Positions 44,140 through 54,599 are shown, numbered from the stretch's first letter. The stretch: 64,000 nt of DNA from Mycobacteroides chelonae (GCF_016767715.1 NZ_CP050145.1:3472001-3536000), one strand, 5' to 3'. The notes: generated from the letters alone by a model not told the origin. Translations and numbers: made by a program.

Positions 44140-45144
44140 CTAGGTTTTGTCGACAGCGGCGCGAATATCGGCCGCCTGGATGTCCACCGTCTGCGGGCCG
44201 TTGCCCGTGACGAGGCCGATCTCGTTGCCCGAGAGCAGGATCAGCGAGGTAGGAATGGGCGCGGTGGTCACCGTGAAACCGGCCTCGCGCAGCCCCTCGT
44301 CCACGAAGTACTCCAGACGTGTCGGGCCGGGTGGGATGTGTACGTACCCCTGGTCGAGCATGCCGGTCTCACCCTCTCTGCCCACCGTCGTGACCTCGGC
44401 CGAGGAGAAGACGTTGTCTTCGACGGTGTAGACGGCGCCGTCGGCGTTCACCCGCAGGTTCGTAGAGGTCAGGGCAATCGGCGCGTGACAGATCAACGAG
44501 ATGTACACGCCGTTCTCCCGGGCGGTGTGCAATACCTCGCCGAGCCACGCGTTCTTGTGGAAATCGACCATCGGAGCGTGCCCGCCCGGGGCATGGATGA
44601 AATCGAAGTCGGCGAGGCTGAAGGGCTCCGATGGGTCTCGGTGCCTGCCGATCAGCTCGGAGAGCGACAGATACGGCCGCGGCGCCAAAGCATCCACCCG
44701 GCGCACCACCTCCGGGCGGAACGCGCGCACCTCCGCGTCCGTTGAGGGCAGCGGTTCGGTGATCGGGAGCCGGCCCAGATGGCGCTCCAGCAGCTGCAAT
44801 TCACGCTCGCGGCGCTCGACAAGATCGGCATGCTCGCGGCGGTATGCGTCGATATCGAAATCGGGAGCCGAGAACGCCGCGACCGAGCTCGCATAGACCT
44901 CGGTCATCCGGTCGGTCGCGTGCCACGGTAGCGAGAAGCCGTTGACGTCGATCTGGGGCGGTGCACCGTCCGGGGTGGCCAGCGTGAACTCGTAGTCACC
45001 CTCGAATTCGGCCAGCACCTGCGCCAGCTCCACGTGGAAGAACCCGATCGGGATCTGCGGCGTCGACGGCGGTGAGCTGAGCGGCAGCGCACGCGCGGAC
45101 GACAAGATGATCAGGGCACGGCGCTTGGCCGTCGTATCAGTCAT
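44140..45144 (-). CDS. DJ-1/PfpI superfamily protein
   Basis: A 334-residue class I glutamine amidotransferase-like protein, longer than the usual 180-230. The core motif FDFIHAPGGHAPMVDF is near residue 190, and the nucleophile elbow is YISLICHAPIAL with a Cys. The N-terminal part contains IPIGFFHVELAQVLAEFEGDYEFTLATPDG and an inserted helical segment (residues 95-160) as in the Hsp31/HchA-like group, which are glyoxalases or chaperones. The ATG at 45144 opens the homologous region. It is 14 nt after the SDR gene on the same strand, so both are co-transcribed. Confidence 0.85.
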   Translation of the reverse strand: MTDTTAKRRALIILSSARALPLSSPPSTPQIPIGFFHVELAQVLAEFEGDYEFTLATPDGAPPQIDVNGFSLPWHATDRMTEVYASSVAAFSAPDFDIDAYRREHADLVERRERELQLLERHLGRLPITEPLPSTDAEVRAFRPEVVRRVDALAPRPYLSLSELIGRHRDPSEPFSLADFDFIHAPGGHAPMVDFHKNAWLGEVLHTARENGVYISLICHAPIALTSTNLRVNADGAVYTVEDNVFSSAEVTTVGREGETGMLDQGYVHIPPGPTRLEYFVDEGLREAGFTVTTAPIPTSLILLSGNEIGLVTGNGPQTVDIQAADIRAAVDKT

Positions 45145-45158
45145 TGAGGACAGAATTC

Positions 45159-45968
45159 CTAGTTGATGGTGGAGATGATGCCGCCGTTGACAAAGATGGT
45201 CTGTGCGGTTGTCCACCCCGATTCGGGAAGAACCAGCAATCGGGCCACGGGCAGGATGTCGTCACCGCGCCCGATCTTGCCGTTGATGCTCATCGACTGC
45301 AGCCAGGCGATGTTGTCATCGGACTCGGCCGGGTAGAAGAAGCTCGTCTGCAGCGGGCCCGGTGCGATGCAGTTGACGGTGATCCCGCGCCCGCCAACCT
45401 CTTTGGCCAGTGCCTTGGTGAAATGCTCAACGGGTGCCTTGGATCCGGCGTAAGCACTGTACGTGGGCGCCAGCGCACCGACCATCGTGGTGACGAAGCT
45501 CAGGATCCGGCCGTCGTCGGCCATGCGGCGCGCCGCCTCCCGCATCATGAAGAACACCGTCTTGGCGTTGGTGTTGAAGACCCCGTCGTATTCCTCTTCG
45601 GTGATATCCGCCAAGGGTTTCCGCACAATCATTCCCGCGGTGTTGATCAGGATGTCCCACCGGCCGAATGCCTCGAAGGCAGCGTCGGCGAGCTTCGTAC
45701 AGTTCTCCGGGACCGTAAGGTCGGCCTGGAAGCTGACCGCCTCGCCGCCATCCTCCTGAATCTGCCGGACCACCTCGGCCGCCGGTTCCTTCTTGTTATC
45801 GCTGCGGTAGTGCACAACGATGCGGGCCCCATCGTGAGCCAACGTCCGGGCCAGCGCCGCGCCCATGTTCGCCGATGCGCCGGTGATGACGGCCACCTTC
45901 CCCGCCAACGGCCGCTCGTGCGGTCGATACGGTTGGACTGGATCAATTGTCCCTGGGATCTCGACCAT
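45159..45968 (-). CDS. Short-chain dehydrogenase/reductase
   Basis: A 269-residue SDR with ITGASANMGAALARTL (so GASxxMG in place of GxxxGIG), NTAGMIVRKPLAD, the YAGSK pair, and a C-terminal FVNGGIISTIN. The catalytic Ser position appears to be Thr in SFVTTMVGAL, which is unusual but tolerated in some members. The ATG at 45968 has gaggag before it; one 6 nt earlier is also possible. It is the first gene of an operon with the DJ-1/PfpI protein and perhaps the GTPase. The upstream region has repeated TTGTT/AACAA half-sites. Confidence 0.87.
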   Translation of the reverse strand: MVEIPGTIDPVQPYRPHERPLAGKVAVITGASANMGAALARTLAHDGARIVVHYRSDNKKEPAAEVVRQIQEDGGEAVSFQADLTVPENCTKLADAAFEAFGRWDILINTAGMIVRKPLADITEEEYDGVFNTNAKTVFFMMREAARRMADDGRILSFVTTMVGALAPTYSAYAGSKAPVEHFTKALAKEVGGRGITVNCIAPGPLQTSFFYPAESDDNIAWLQSMSINGKIGRGDDILPVARLLVLPESGWTTAQTIFVNGGIISTIN

Positions 45969-46040
45969 GTCCACTCCTCATAGAAGTCAGCCAGCTACGT
46001 CCGGCACGCCCGAGCGTAATGAGATTCCAGGGATCACGGC

Positions 46041-46067
46041 CAACAAAAGATTGTTGACAGCTAACAA
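46041..46067. promoter_or_regulatory. Alternating CAACAA/TTGTTG half-sites
   Basis: CAACAA (46041-46046), TTGTTG (46051-46056) and TAACAA (46062-46067) alternate with 4-5 nt between them, making two overlapping inverted repeats in the space between two divergent reductase genes. Operator-like in form, but no regulator gene lies next to it. Confidence 0.45.
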
Positions 46068-46149
46068 GCACACCTTGTGAGACGGGCCGCGACCGGGAAT
46101 GACCGAACGATCGGCGGGGTTGCCGATCGTGGACTACGAGAGGAAGAGC

Positions 46150-46812
46150 ATGCCACAGAAGATCATCATCGCCGGTGGTCACGGACAGATCGCCGCACAT
46201 CTGATCCGTCTGCTCGCGGCGCGCGGCGATACTGCCGTCGCATTGATCCGCAATCCCGACCATGCCGCCGATGTGGAGTCATGGGGTGGACGGCCGCTGG
46301 TTCTCGACCTGGAGTCGGCCGCGGTGGGATCGGTCGCGGTGGCCCTCGCGGGGGCGGACGCCGCCGTGTTCGCGGCGGGAGCGGGACCGGGCAGCGGCCC
46401 GGCGCGCAAGGACACCGTGGACAGGGCCGCCGCCGTCCTGCTCGCCGAAGCCGCCGAGTACGCACAGGTACGGCGTTTCGTTCAGATCAGCGCGTTCGGC
46501 GCCGGCGAGCCCGCACCCACCGAAGGAGACGAATCGTGGATCGCCTACGTGATCGCGAAGACGGCCGCCGAAGAGGACCTTCGGGCACGCGATGGCCTGG
46601 ACTGGACCATCCTGCGCCCGGGCCTACTCACCGATGAGGAGCCAACCGGCTCAGTCACCCTGTCCGCCAGCAAGATTGGACGCGGATCTGTCACCCGTGC
46701 CGATGTCGCGGCAGTAGTCGCCGAGCTGCTTCCCGCGCCGAACACAACGCACGACATCCTCTTCCTCACCGAGGGCAACACCCCCATCGCCACTGCGGTG
46801 CATGCGCTCTAG
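46150..46812 (+). CDS. NAD(P)-binding atypical SDR (YwnB/BVR-B-like)
   Basis: A 220-residue NAD(P)H-binding protein of the extended/atypical SDR type. It starts KIIIAGGHGQIAAHLIRLLAARG, then ALIRNPDHAADV and FVQISAFGAGEP, and ends WTILRPGLLTDEEPTG, the pattern of biliverdin reductase B-like and YwnB proteins. The ATG at 46150 has gaggaag before it; the frame is open 51 nt further up. Substrate unknown. It is convergent with the LLM oxidoreductase, overlapping by 4 nt. Confidence 0.85.
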   Translation: MPQKIIIAGGHGQIAAHLIRLLAARGDTAVALIRNPDHAADVESWGGRPLVLDLESAAVGSVAVALAGADAAVFAAGAGPGSGPARKDTVDRAAAVLLAEAAEYAQVRRFVQISAFGAGEPAPTEGDESWIAYVIAKTAAEEDLRARDGLDWTILRPGLLTDEEPTGSVTLSASKIGRGSVTRADVAAVVAELLPAPNTTHDILFLTEGNTPIATAVHAL

Positions 46813-47825
46813 AGCAGAGCGAACAGGCGATCGAGCGCGCGCAGCTGCTCGTCGAAGGGCGTTTCGAGCTTCACCAACAGCGTCGAGATGCCCGCGGCTC
46901 GATAGCGGTGCAATCGCTCGCCGATCATCTCGTCGGTGCCCACGAGATTGGTGAGACGACCCAGATCGTCGGGGACGGCGTCGCGGGCTGCATCGCGATC
47001 GCCCGCGCGCCACAGTGCTTCGACCGCGCGAACTCCCTCTCCGTATCCGAGCCGGGTGAATGCCTCGTTGTAGAAGTTTCGGCCGGAGGCCCCCATGGCG
47101 CCGATGGTGAACGCGTATCCGGCGGCGTGACGCCTGACCGCTGCGGCAGCATCGGTTGCGGTATCAGCGAATTCAAGAGCGACCGGCGCCACCAGATCGA
47201 TATCGCCCAGCTGCCGCCCGGCCGACACCGCCGCGTCACGGATGGGGCCGAGAAACACCTCGGCGAGTTCCGGGATGAAGGAGTTACCGAGCCAGCCGTC
47301 GGCAAGTTCACCGGTGAGCGCCAGGTTGGCCGGACCCATGGCCGCGACATACACGGGCACATTCTGCGGTGCCACCAAGGGCCGCAAGGGTTTTCCAGCG
47401 CTCCCCGGTAACGGAAGCCTGTACACCTGTCCCTCGTACTGAAGGCGCTCCCCCCGTGCCACCATCCGGACGATGTCGATGGTCTCCCGCGTGGTCTGCA
47501 CCGGCTTGGTGAAGCGCACGCCATGCCATCCCTCCATCACCTGTGGCCCGGACGCCCCAACCCCCAGCATGAAGCGCCCGCCGGAGAGCTGCTGGATGCT
47601 CAGTGCCGACGTCGCGAGCATTGCCGGTGATCGCGACCCCAGCTGAACGACGAAAGTGCCCAGCCCGATGGTCTCGGTGCGGGCCGCCAGGTAAGCAAGC
47701 CCCGTCAGGGCGTCATATCCCCACACCTCGGGCACCCACAGCGAGGCGACGCCCAGCTGCTCTGCGCGCCGCGCAAAGTCGGCAGCACCCGGCAACCGCG
47801 GCTCGATCGTCACACCAATACGCAT
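46809..47825 (-). CDS. LLM class F420-dependent oxidoreductase
   Basis: A 338-residue luciferase-like protein of the F420-dependent mycobacterial type. It starts MRIGVTIEPRLPGAADFARRAEQLGVASLWVPEVWGYD, then GLGTFVVQLGSRSPAMLATSALSIQQLSGGRFMLGVGASGPQVMEGWHG, both hallmarks. It probably uses reduced coenzyme F420 for hydride transfer. The ATG at 47825 is preceded by GGAGG. A nearby SRPBCC gene diverges from it with start codons 32 nt apart. Confidence 0.9.
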   Translation of the reverse strand: MRIGVTIEPRLPGAADFARRAEQLGVASLWVPEVWGYDALTGLAYLAARTETIGLGTFVVQLGSRSPAMLATSALSIQQLSGGRFMLGVGASGPQVMEGWHGVRFTKPVQTTRETIDIVRMVARGERLQYEGQVYRLPLPGSAGKPLRPLVAPQNVPVYVAAMGPANLALTGELADGWLGNSFIPELAEVFLGPIRDAAVSAGRQLGDIDLVAPVALEFADTATDAAAAVRRHAAGYAFTIGAMGASGRNFYNEAFTRLGYGEGVRAVEALWRAGDRDAARDAVPDDLGRLTNLVGTDEMIGERLHRYRAAGISTLLVKLETPFDEQLRALDRLFALL

Positions 47826-47857
47826 CCGGTCCTCCATCGCATAAGTAGGATCAGCCT

Positions 47858-48349
47858 ATGCGATACCGCGACTGCCCCACTATCGAAGTGTCCCAACGGA
47901 TGTCGGGCACAGTTGCCGAGGCTTGGGCCCTGGTCACCGATATTGCCTTCCCCACTTACTGCACCGGTGAACTCATCAACGTCCACTGGCTCGACGGCGC
48001 CGACGGGGTTGCGGTCGGTGCGCGGTTCAAGGGCACCAATGGCGGAGATGGCAGCCAATGGGAAACCATTTCGGTGATCACCGAAGTCGAGCCCGAGTCC
48101 CGCTGGGTGTGGAACGTGCTCTCCGAGGGTGGCACGTATGCGGCGAGTTGGGGTTTCGAGGTCGAGCCGGCAAGCGACGGAATCATCGTCCGGCAGTGGG
48201 GACGCCTCGGCCCAGGCCCTTCGGGACTGACGCCCGCCATCGAGGCGATGCCCGACAAGGAGGCACGCATCGTGTCACGCCGCCTGCAGGACTGGCGGGT
48301 GGGAATGGAGGCCAACCTCCAGGAGATCGCCGAACGCTTGTCGCGTTAG
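47858..48349 (+). CDS. SRPBCC (polyketide cyclase-like) protein
   Basis: A 163-residue START/SRPBCC fold protein that binds a small lipid or aromatic ligand. Features are [41 protein letters not shown] at the start, GARFKGTN in the middle, [18 protein letters not shown], and a long C-terminal helix ([31 protein letters not shown]). The ATG is 6 nt after a TAGGAT box. It is convergent with sigC, overlapping by 4 nt. Confidence 0.85.
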   Translation: MRYRDCPTIEVSQRMSGTVAEAWALVTDIAFPTYCTGELINVHWLDGADGVAVGARFKGTNGGDGSQWETISVITEVEPESRWVWNVLSEGGTYAASWGFEVEPASDGIIVRQWGRLGPGPSGLTPAIEAMPDKEARIVSRRLQDWRVGMEANLQEIAERLSR

Positions 48350-48897
48350 CCCGTCATATCGTCGGGCTCTGCCCAGCCGATCAGCTCGTCACGGGCACGG
48401 GCCACACGGGAGCGGATGGTGCCGATCGCACAGCCGCACACGTCGGCGGTTTCGGCATAGGACAGACCGACCACCTGAGTCAGCACCAATGCTTCGCGTC
48501 GGTCATCGTCGAGCGCGGCCAGAAGTGCCTTGAGCTCCACCAACTCCTCGAACCGGTGCGTCGGGCGGCGCAGCGAGGCCTCTTCCAGATCGGCTCCATG
48601 CGCAATTCGCGGCCGTGACTTCAGGTGGCGAATATGGTCGGCGACCACCCGGCGTGCGATCGACAGCAGCCAGGTGCGCACTGTCGAGCGTCCGGCGAAG
48701 CGTGGGAGGGCGCCGAGTGCCCTCAGGTAGGTCTCCTGAGTGAGATCGTCCGCGACACCGGTATCGGCCAGGTAAGCGACGAATCGCCACACGTCGGCCT
48801 GGGTCGCTTTGACCAGAGATTCGAGCGCGGATTGGTCGCCACGACCGGCGGACAGCGCAAGTTCAAGCAGCTGATCGTCGTCGGTGCCGGTGGCCAC
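48346..48897 (-). CDS. sigC: ECF sigma factor SigC
   Basis: A 183-residue ECF sigma factor that matches what I recall of SigC (Rv2069): [111 protein letters not shown]. The GTG at 48897 is chosen since TAGAGT (48910-48905) lies 7 nt before it. SigC has been linked to copper supply in M. tuberculosis. Here it diverges from a PepSY membrane protein, with a ZAS-type membrane protein next, and both of those have His/Met-rich clusters. Confidence 0.9.
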   Translation of the reverse strand: MATGTDDDQLLELALSAGRGDQSALESLVKATQADVWRFVAYLADTGVADDLTQETYLRALGALPRFAGRSTVRTWLLSIARRVVADHIRHLKSRPRIAHGADLEEASLRRPTHRFEELVELKALLAALDDDRREALVLTQVVGLSYAETADVCGCAIGTIRSRVARARDELIGWAEPDDMTG

Positions 48898-48973
48898 GAC
48901 TCCTACTCTATGTCGTAGACGTTCCGAGGTGAACAGCGGGAACTCTTTAACCGGTTCATCCGACCAATATCCC

Positions 48974-50374
48974 GTGACATATACCGAGGATCGGCCCGAG
49001 GCCCGCGAGTCCCAGCCCGACACCGCGTGGGGACGATTCGCACCGATCGTACTGCGTCTGCACTTCTATGCGGGGCTCCTCGTTGGGCCATTCCTTCTGG
49101 TCGCAGCGCTCACTGGGCTCGCCTATGCGCTGGTGGGGCAGGTCGACGCCGCCGTGTACCGCCATGAACTCACAGTCGATTCGGTGGGATCCCAGCAGCT
49201 GCCACTCTCACAACAGGTGGCGGCGGCCACCGCGACACAACCGGCAGGGACGGTGACGTCCATCCGCCCGCCCGCACGCCCCGATGACTCCACGCGGATC
49301 GTCTTCGCCACCGAGGACGTGCCTGCCGACTACTCACGCACCGTGTTCGTCGACCCGTATAACGGCGAGATCCGGGGAACGTTGACCACCTACGGCGAGT
49401 GGCTGCCGGTGCGTGCCTGGTTCGACGAACTTCACCGGAATCTGCACCTGGGCGCGTTCGGACGCAACTACAGCGAGCTCGCCGCCAGCTGGTTGTGGGT
49501 GGTGGCTCTTGGCGGCCTGTTCCTGTGGATCGGCTACCGCCGCCGCACCGCACGGCTGAGCAGGATCGCACTCCCCGACCGCGATGCCACCCCGCGCCGA
49601 CGCAGATTGACCTGGCACGGCGCCGTGGGAGTCTGGATAATCGTTGGGCTGCTGGCACTTTCGGTAACAGGGCTCACCTGGTCGCGGTATGCCGGCACCA
49701 ATATCGGCAACATCACCCAGGCCATCCGGCCGGCGCTGTCCACCGAACTCGATCCGGCGGCCGCCAAGCCCATGACCGGGCATGAACATCATGGCGCCGC
49801 CCCGATGCCGACAGGAGAGCCGCTGGCCGGCGTCGACAAGGTGCTGCAGACGGTGCACGAGGCCGGGCTGCGCGGCCCGCTGTGGATGACACCACCGCCG
49901 GAGCCCAATACGGCCTGGCTGGTGGCCGAGCGCAAGCGAGATCTCCCCACGCAGCTGGACACCATCACGGTGAACCCATCGAACGGACAGATCACCGGGC
50001 GCAGTAACTTCGCTGACTGGTCACTGCTGCAGAAATCGACCGAATGGGCGATCGACGGCCATATGGGCATCCTGTTCGGCATCCCGAATCAGATCCTCGT
50101 GGCGCTCATCGTCATTGGGCTGATCACCGTCATAACCCGCGGCTACCTGATGTGGTGGCGCCGACGCCCGACCAGGAGCGGGCGCCTGCCGGTGCCGCCG
50201 AAGCGGGGAGGCCTGCTCGCGCTCAAGCCCCTGGAGCTGGTGGCCCTTGCCTTGCTGGTCATCGCGATCGGTTGGTTCACACCGCTGCTGGGAATCTCGT
50301 TGGCGGCATTCCTCGCCATCGACCTCGTGTGGGGATTTATGGCCGGCCGTCGCGCCGGAGCCTCAGGCGGCTGA
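48974..50374 (+). CDS. PepSY-associated TM protein
   Basis: A 466-residue four-helix membrane protein of the PepSY_TM family, often called iron-regulated or copper-related. It begins near [32 protein letters not shown], has the typical RNLHLG motif ([30 protein letters not shown]), a His-rich [11 protein letters not shown] cluster in its extracytoplasmic part, and the second [22 protein letters not shown] membrane pair. The GTG at 48974 is the most plausible start. Others upstream would reach into the divergent sigC promoter. Metal-ion reduction or transport is likely; copper is favoured by the neighbours. Confidence 0.87.
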   Translation: MTYTEDRPEARESQPDTAWGRFAPIVLRLHFYAGLLVGPFLLVAALTGLAYALVGQVDAAVYRHELTVDSVGSQQLPLSQQVAAATATQPAGTVTSIRPPARPDDSTRIVFATEDVPADYSRTVFVDPYNGEIRGTLTTYGEWLPVRAWFDELHRNLHLGAFGRNYSELAASWLWVVALGGLFLWIGYRRRTARLSRIALPDRDATPRRRRLTWHGAVGVWIIVGLLALSVTGLTWSRYAGTNIGNITQAIRPALSTELDPAAAKPMTGHEHHGAAPMPTGEPLAGVDKVLQTVHEAGLRGPLWMTPPPEPNTAWLVAERKRDLPTQLDTITVNPSNGQITGRSNFADWSLLQKSTEWAIDGHMGILFGIPNQILVALIVIGLITVITRGYLMWWRRRPTRSGRLPVPPKRGGLLALKPLELVALALLVIAIGWFTPLLGISLAAFLAIDLVWGFMAGRRAGASGG

Positions 50375-51082
50375 GTTGTCGGCGGAGCGCAGATGCCGCT
50401 CCCCGGCTGCCACTTCATCCAGGAACACCGCACGATGCTGGTTGGGCGGTGTACGCCCCGCGCGGTAGTCGCGCAGGACCAGCAGCGCGAAGATCAATCC
50501 GAGTAGCACCGGCGAGTGACTGATGATGCGGGCCAGGGTGACCTGGTCGTTGACAGCGTCATTAATGACGTACCCGGTGAGTACGAGCGCGAATGCTCCC
50601 AGCACCGTTGCCATTCCGGCCGCGGCGGCCGGACGGACACCGGCGATCACCATGGCCACACCGAGCGCCACCACCCAGGCGGTGGATTCGTTCATGAGGT
50701 GTGCTCCGGTCATCGCACCGTGGTGATGCGAGGACACCATCCCGAAGTCGATTCCGGCGACCTGCATACCGGCCACTCCCAGTTGGAGCAGCCCGATGAG
50801 CACCAAAGCGCACCGGTTGATGTTGTGACGGGCCCAGTGCGCGTAACGGGCCGTTCGGGTCAGGGGTTCGACAGCAGCGGCAGCCAGGATCTGCCCGGTC
50901 AGGTCGTGGGTCGGAGCCGAACGCGCGTAGGCGAACTGACGTTCCAGCCCGCGCGCCAGCCCTAGCCATTCCCGGCAGGACGCACAGGAGAGCACATGCT
51001 CATCCAGACGCTTGCGCGCAACGCTTGCCTGCTCACCGTCGACCCACGCCGACAGCTGCTCGCGCACTTCCTGACAGTTCAC
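50363..51082 (-). CDS. ZAS-type zinc-finger membrane protein (putative anti-sigma)
   Basis: A 239-residue protein. It starts VNCQEVREQLSAWVDGEQASVARKRLDEHVLSCASCREWLGLARGLERQ, a zf-HC2 domain with the HxxxCxxC zinc motif (HVLSCASC) known from anti-sigma factors. Five or so transmembrane helices follow. A SHHHGAMTGAHLM cluster faces outward between two helices and could bind copper. The GTG at 51082 starts the domain. It is convergent with the PepSY gene by a 12-nt overlap. SigC, 2 kb away, has no other candidate partner here, so it may be its anti-sigma factor. Confidence 0.78.
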   Translation of the reverse strand: MNCQEVREQLSAWVDGEQASVARKRLDEHVLSCASCREWLGLARGLERQFAYARSAPTHDLTGQILAAAAVEPLTRTARYAHWARHNINRCALVLIGLLQLGVAGMQVAGIDFGMVSSHHHGAMTGAHLMNESTAWVVALGVAMVIAGVRPAAAAGMATVLGAFALVLTGYVINDAVNDQVTLARIISHSPVLLGLIFALLVLRDYRAGRTPPNQHRAVFLDEVAAGERHLRSADNSAA

Positions 51083-51140
51083 CCCTCCATCGTCGCCTAT
51101 CGCGTGACGTTGGGTGTAAAGACCCCTGATCTGCCGGTGC

Positions 51141-51818
51141 CTAAAACGCCGCGAGCAGCTGATTCGAATCGGCAACCGCGCCGAACACTCCGCCCTGCAT
51201 GGTCACCATCTTGAGCGCGGCCACGTGATTTCCGGGATCGGTCGCGCCCGTGCAGTCCGACAGGATGAGGCATTCGAAACCGCGATCGTTGGCTTCACGC
51301 ATGGTGGTGTGCACGCAGACGTCTGTCGTGATGCCCGTCAGCACGATGTATCGAATGCCGCGGGTGCGTAACACCAAATCGAGGTCGGTCGCATAGAACG
51401 CCCCCTTGCCGGGTTTGTCGATGACGGGCTCGCCCGGCAGCGGGGCGACCTCCGGCACGATCTGCCACCCCGGCTCCCCCTGCACCAGGATTCGTCCGCA
51501 GGGTCCCGCCACACCGATCTCCGCGCCGATCCTGGCCGAGCGCCACCGCTTGTTGGCCGGAAGGTCGGACAGGTCCGGCCGATGGCCCTCACGGGTATGG
51601 ATAACGGTCATGCCGGCCGCGCGCGCCGCCGCGAGTACACGGGCCGTCGGTGCCAGCCCCGCCCGCGTCAGCGACAGGTCATACCCCATGGTGTCGACAT
51701 ATCCGCCGGGGCCGCAGAAATCGACCTGCCAGTCGATGCACAGTACCGCGGTGTGTTCGGGGTCCACGGGACCGTCGAACGGCCACGAATACGGTTGCGC
51801 ATCGACCTGTCGCGTCAT
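51141..51818 (-). CDS. Isochorismatase-like cysteine hydrolase
   Basis: A 225-residue hydrolase of the isochorismatase-like superfamily with the Asp-Lys-Cys triad visible in [17 protein letters not shown] and [15 protein letters not shown]. The pattern with [15 protein letters not shown] is that of biuret, ureidoacrylate or N-carbamoyl hydrolases (RutB/BiuH group). The ATG at 51818 overlaps the stop of the NCS1 permease gene by 4 nt, so uptake and cleavage of a nitrogen compound such as a nucleobase derivative or biuret are coupled. The longer frame upstream lies within the permease gene and is not used. Confidence 0.87.
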   Translation of the reverse strand: MTRQVDAQPYSWPFDGPVDPEHTAVLCIDWQVDFCGPGGYVDTMGYDLSLTRAGLAPTARVLAAARAAGMTVIHTREGHRPDLSDLPANKRWRSARIGAEIGVAGPCGRILVQGEPGWQIVPEVAPLPGEPVIDKPGKGAFYATDLDLVLRTRGIRYIVLTGITTDVCVHTTMREANDRGFECLILSDCTGATDPGNHVAALKMVTMQGGVFGAVADSNQLLAAF

Positions 51819-53140
51819 ACCGCCGCTCCCTGCTGAACGGTGCGTCGCGCCGCGATGTAGACCAGCGCAGCGGTGCCGATTCCCACGAGAGCATCCGAAA
51901 GCTGTGGCGCCCACAGGTGCGCGGCCAACGCCGACACCGCACCCGCCCCCCATGCCCCGAAGGATTCCCACCGAACGTCCGATTCGCGCACACCCATTCC
52001 GTATCTCGGCAGCACCAACTGATCGAGGATCAGCACCGTCCCGATGGGCGGGACCACAACACCCAACAGGGTCAGCCACTGCTCGAAATGCGACCACACC
52101 CCAAGCACCGCCAACAACACCCCCACTGCGCCCAGCAGCACCGCAAGCAATCGCATCTTGTGGCCGGTGAGCTGGCTCCACCCGACCGCGCCGTTGTACA
52201 GGCAATGCGTGCACACCGATCCCAGGTTGACGAAGACGAATGCGATGGATACCGGCACCAGCCAGCCACCCGCATCGATCAGCGCACCGAGGAAGTTGCC
52301 ACCGTCTGTCGCGGGGGCACGGGCAGCACCCAGGGCCACGATCATGCCGCCGATCACCATCGCGATGCTGTTACCCAGTGGGAAGGCCGCGAACGACGCC
52401 CAAAAGCCTTGTCGCCCATTGCGTGACCATCGCGTGAAGTCCGCGGTCATGGTCCCCGAATCGATGAAGCAGGCGACCACCAACGTCACCGCGGCTCCCA
52501 TGCTCATCGCGGCCGAGCCCGCTGCCCCGCCGTACCCAAAGGCATCTGACAGCGTCGAATTCCGCAGGGCCAGAACAATTGCCGCCCCACCAAGCAGCAG
52601 ATACAACGGAGCGGCGACGAGACCGATCAGCGATAGCGCCCGGATGCCGACCAGCGTCACCGCCACATAGCCGATACCCGCGGCAAGAGCAGTCCACCGC
52701 GCGTCCCATCCGGCGCTGCCTGCCAACACCGAGCCGGTGAGACCCGTCTGAAACGCGAACCAGCCGATCACCACGGTCGCCAGGAACGCGCAGACCACGC
52801 GGTATCCGCGTCGCCCGAACGTCCCGATCGCGGTGAGCGCGAAGTTCTTTCCGGTCTTACCGGCCAGGTAGCTCAAGGCGCCCACATAGCCGGTCAGCAC
52901 CGCATTCCCCAATGCGATCGCCAACATGCCGCGCCAGAATCCCACCGAGTAGACGATGAGACCGCCGAACACCGCGCAGGTCAGGATCATCGGGAATCCG
53001 AGCCACACCGCGCCGACCGAGGTCAGACTTCGGCGCGAATGAGGCGGAACCGGCTCGTTCTCATATTCGGCGGTCCCGGATTCGGGCGCATCTACGGGGA
53101 TTGCGCCGGCATCTGTTGAGGCAGCGACTTCTGTGGACAT
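51815..53140 (-). CDS. NCS1 family nucleobase permease
   Basis: A 441-residue twelve-helix transporter of the cytosine/purine NCS1 family (CodB-like). After a 35-residue acidic N-terminus the core starts [72 protein letters not shown] and [28 protein letters not shown] are typical substrate-site helices. It is first in a two-gene operon with the isochorismatase-like hydrolase. The 90-nt leader before it was checked for riboswitch-like motifs without result. Confidence 0.9.
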   Translation of the reverse strand: MSTEVAASTDAGAIPVDAPESGTAEYENEPVPPHSRRSLTSVGAVWLGFPMILTCAVFGGLIVYSVGFWRGMLAIALGNAVLTGYVGALSYLAGKTGKNFALTAIGTFGRRGYRVVCAFLATVVIGWFAFQTGLTGSVLAGSAGWDARWTALAAGIGYVAVTLVGIRALSLIGLVAAPLYLLLGGAAIVLALRNSTLSDAFGYGGAAGSAAMSMGAAVTLVVACFIDSGTMTADFTRWSRNGRQGFWASFAAFPLGNSIAMVIGGMIVALGAARAPATDGGNFLGALIDAGGWLVPVSIAFVFVNLGSVCTHCLYNGAVGWSQLTGHKMRLLAVLLGAVGVLLAVLGVWSHFEQWLTLLGVVVPPIGTVLILDQLVLPRYGMGVRESDVRWESFGAWGAGAVSALAAHLWAPQLSDALVGIGTAALVYIAARRTVQQGAAV

Positions 53141-53230
53141 CGACGCACAGGATCGTGGCGCGATGTTGCGTCCGCAGTCCGTGCCGGTTACGTGTGCGTG
53201 ACGACACCCCGCGGTTCCCTAAGACCGGGC

Positions 53231-54361
53231 CTAGATGTGCGCACCCCAGCCAAAGACCCGTGATGTCAACAGAACGAGGCCCAGCGACACCGCCGCCACC
53301 ACAACCAAACCGATCACCGCGACCACCAGGGGACGCCAGCCGCTGCGGGCGATCTCCCGGAAGTTGGTGTTCAGTCCGACTCCGGCGAAGGTCAGCAGAA
53401 ACGCCCATTTGGACACATTGACCAGATTGTTGACCTGCCCCTTGGTCAGCCATCCGAGGGTCACGACGGTGGACACCGCCAGGAACCCGAGAACGAACTT
53501 GGGGAACTTGTCCCATACGAAGGCCGCCTTGGCCTTGATCCCAGGCGCGAGGGTCTCGGCCTCACCGCGGGCCGCCCAGTACAACGCGAACCCGAGCACC
53601 ACGAAGCCGATGAGTGCGTTGCGCGTGGACTTGACGACCGTCGCGATGTCACCGGCATGCTCGGAGTACAGACGCCCGGTGGCCACCGTCTCTGCGGTGT
53701 TGTCGACGGCCAGGCCCGCCCATAGGCCGAACTCATAGTCAGTCAGTCCGAGCCCGTGGCCGATCGCCGGAAGGGTGAACAGCGCCACCGCACCCAGCGC
53801 CAGGATGGACGCGATGGCATAGCTGACATCCGAATTGCGCGCACGGATGGCGCCCTTGGCCGCGATGATGGCCGACACCCCGCAGATCGAAGTACCGATC
53901 GCTAGTAGCGAACCCAGCTTTCCGCTCAGGCCAAACCACTTGGCCGCCAACAGAATGATGGCGCCCGCCACCGTCATGTCGATCAGGATCTGCACCAGGC
54001 TGGTGCCGCCCAGTTTGAGGACATCACCCAGCACAAAGCGCGCACCCAGCGCGACGATGCCGATCTTGAGCCAGAATTCGTATGTCTGCACACCCGGGCG
54101 GAAGATGCGGTGCAACCCGATGGTGTTGGTGATCAACAGACCGATCACAATGGCCCACAACACATATTCGATATCGGGGACGGTCCAGTGCTGCGCCTTG
54201 GCGAGGTCCTTCCACCAAATCTGCGCGTACTTGCCCAGCAAGCCCACACCGATGAGCAGCACGATGCCTGGAACGTAGTCCAGTGGCCGCGTCGAGGTGA
54301 AGCTTGCTTCGGGATTTTCGTACGCCTCGTCGGGGTTCTGCGTCTCGGTCTTTGACGTCAT
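53231..54361 (-). CDS. YeiH-type putative sulfate exporter
   Basis: A 376-residue membrane protein of the YeiH/UPF0324 family with about ten helices. Family marks are [64 protein letters not shown] and [38 protein letters not shown]. It is thought to export sulfate or related anions, not proven. The ATG at 54361 is 4 nt after the stop of a tiny membrane protein gene, so the two are coupled and may form one complex. Confidence 0.88.
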   Translation of the reverse strand: MTSKTETQNPDEAYENPEASFTSTRPLDYVPGIVLLIGVGLLGKYAQIWWKDLAKAQHWTVPDIEYVLWAIVIGLLITNTIGLHRIFRPGVQTYEFWLKIGIVALGARFVLGDVLKLGGTSLVQILIDMTVAGAIILLAAKWFGLSGKLGSLLAIGTSICGVSAIIAAKGAIRARNSDVSYAIASILALGAVALFTLPAIGHGLGLTDYEFGLWAGLAVDNTAETVATGRLYSEHAGDIATVVKSTRNALIGFVVLGFALYWAARGEAETLAPGIKAKAAFVWDKFPKFVLGFLAVSTVVTLGWLTKGQVNNLVNVSKWAFLLTFAGVGLNTNFREIARSGWRPLVVAVIGLVVVAAVSLGLVLLTSRVFGWGAHI

Positions 54362-54365
54362 CGAG

Positions 54366-54563
54366 TCACCACGGAATCTTGGGCAGCACATTGGCCACCG
54401 CGAGTAGGGCGATCACACCGGCGATGATGGTTGCCCACCAGTCGACGCCGATGCGCGCGATGACGGAGGTTGTGGGCTGGCCCTCGGTAGGTGCCGGGGC
54501 GCCGGACTGTTCGTCGGTCACGGACCAGAATCTTCGTGGCGTGCCACCAGGCTCACAAGACAT
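54366..54563 (-). CDS. Small single-pass membrane protein before YeiH
   Basis: A 65-residue protein (from ATG 54563) or a 50-residue one (from GTG 54521, [15 protein letters not shown]). It has a disordered N-terminus and one C-terminal helix ([23 protein letters not shown]). I do not recognise a family. Its stop is 4 nt from the YeiH start, and the size and membrane topology suggest an accessory subunit, as small proteins accompany several transporters. The start codon is uncertain, and no clear ribosome site decides it. Confidence 0.6.
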   Translation of the reverse strand: MSCEPGGTPRRFWSVTDEQSGAPAPTEGQPTTSVIARIGVDWWATIIAGVIALLAVANVLPKIPW

Positions 54564-54599
54564 CCGCTCGTATTGAATCGAGGCGGGGCCCGGGATCGA

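Noticed and set aside
53141..53230. Possible riboswitch before the NCS1 permease gene
   Set aside because: The leader contains ACGG-like bits, but the conserved guanidine or purine riboswitch motifs were not found.
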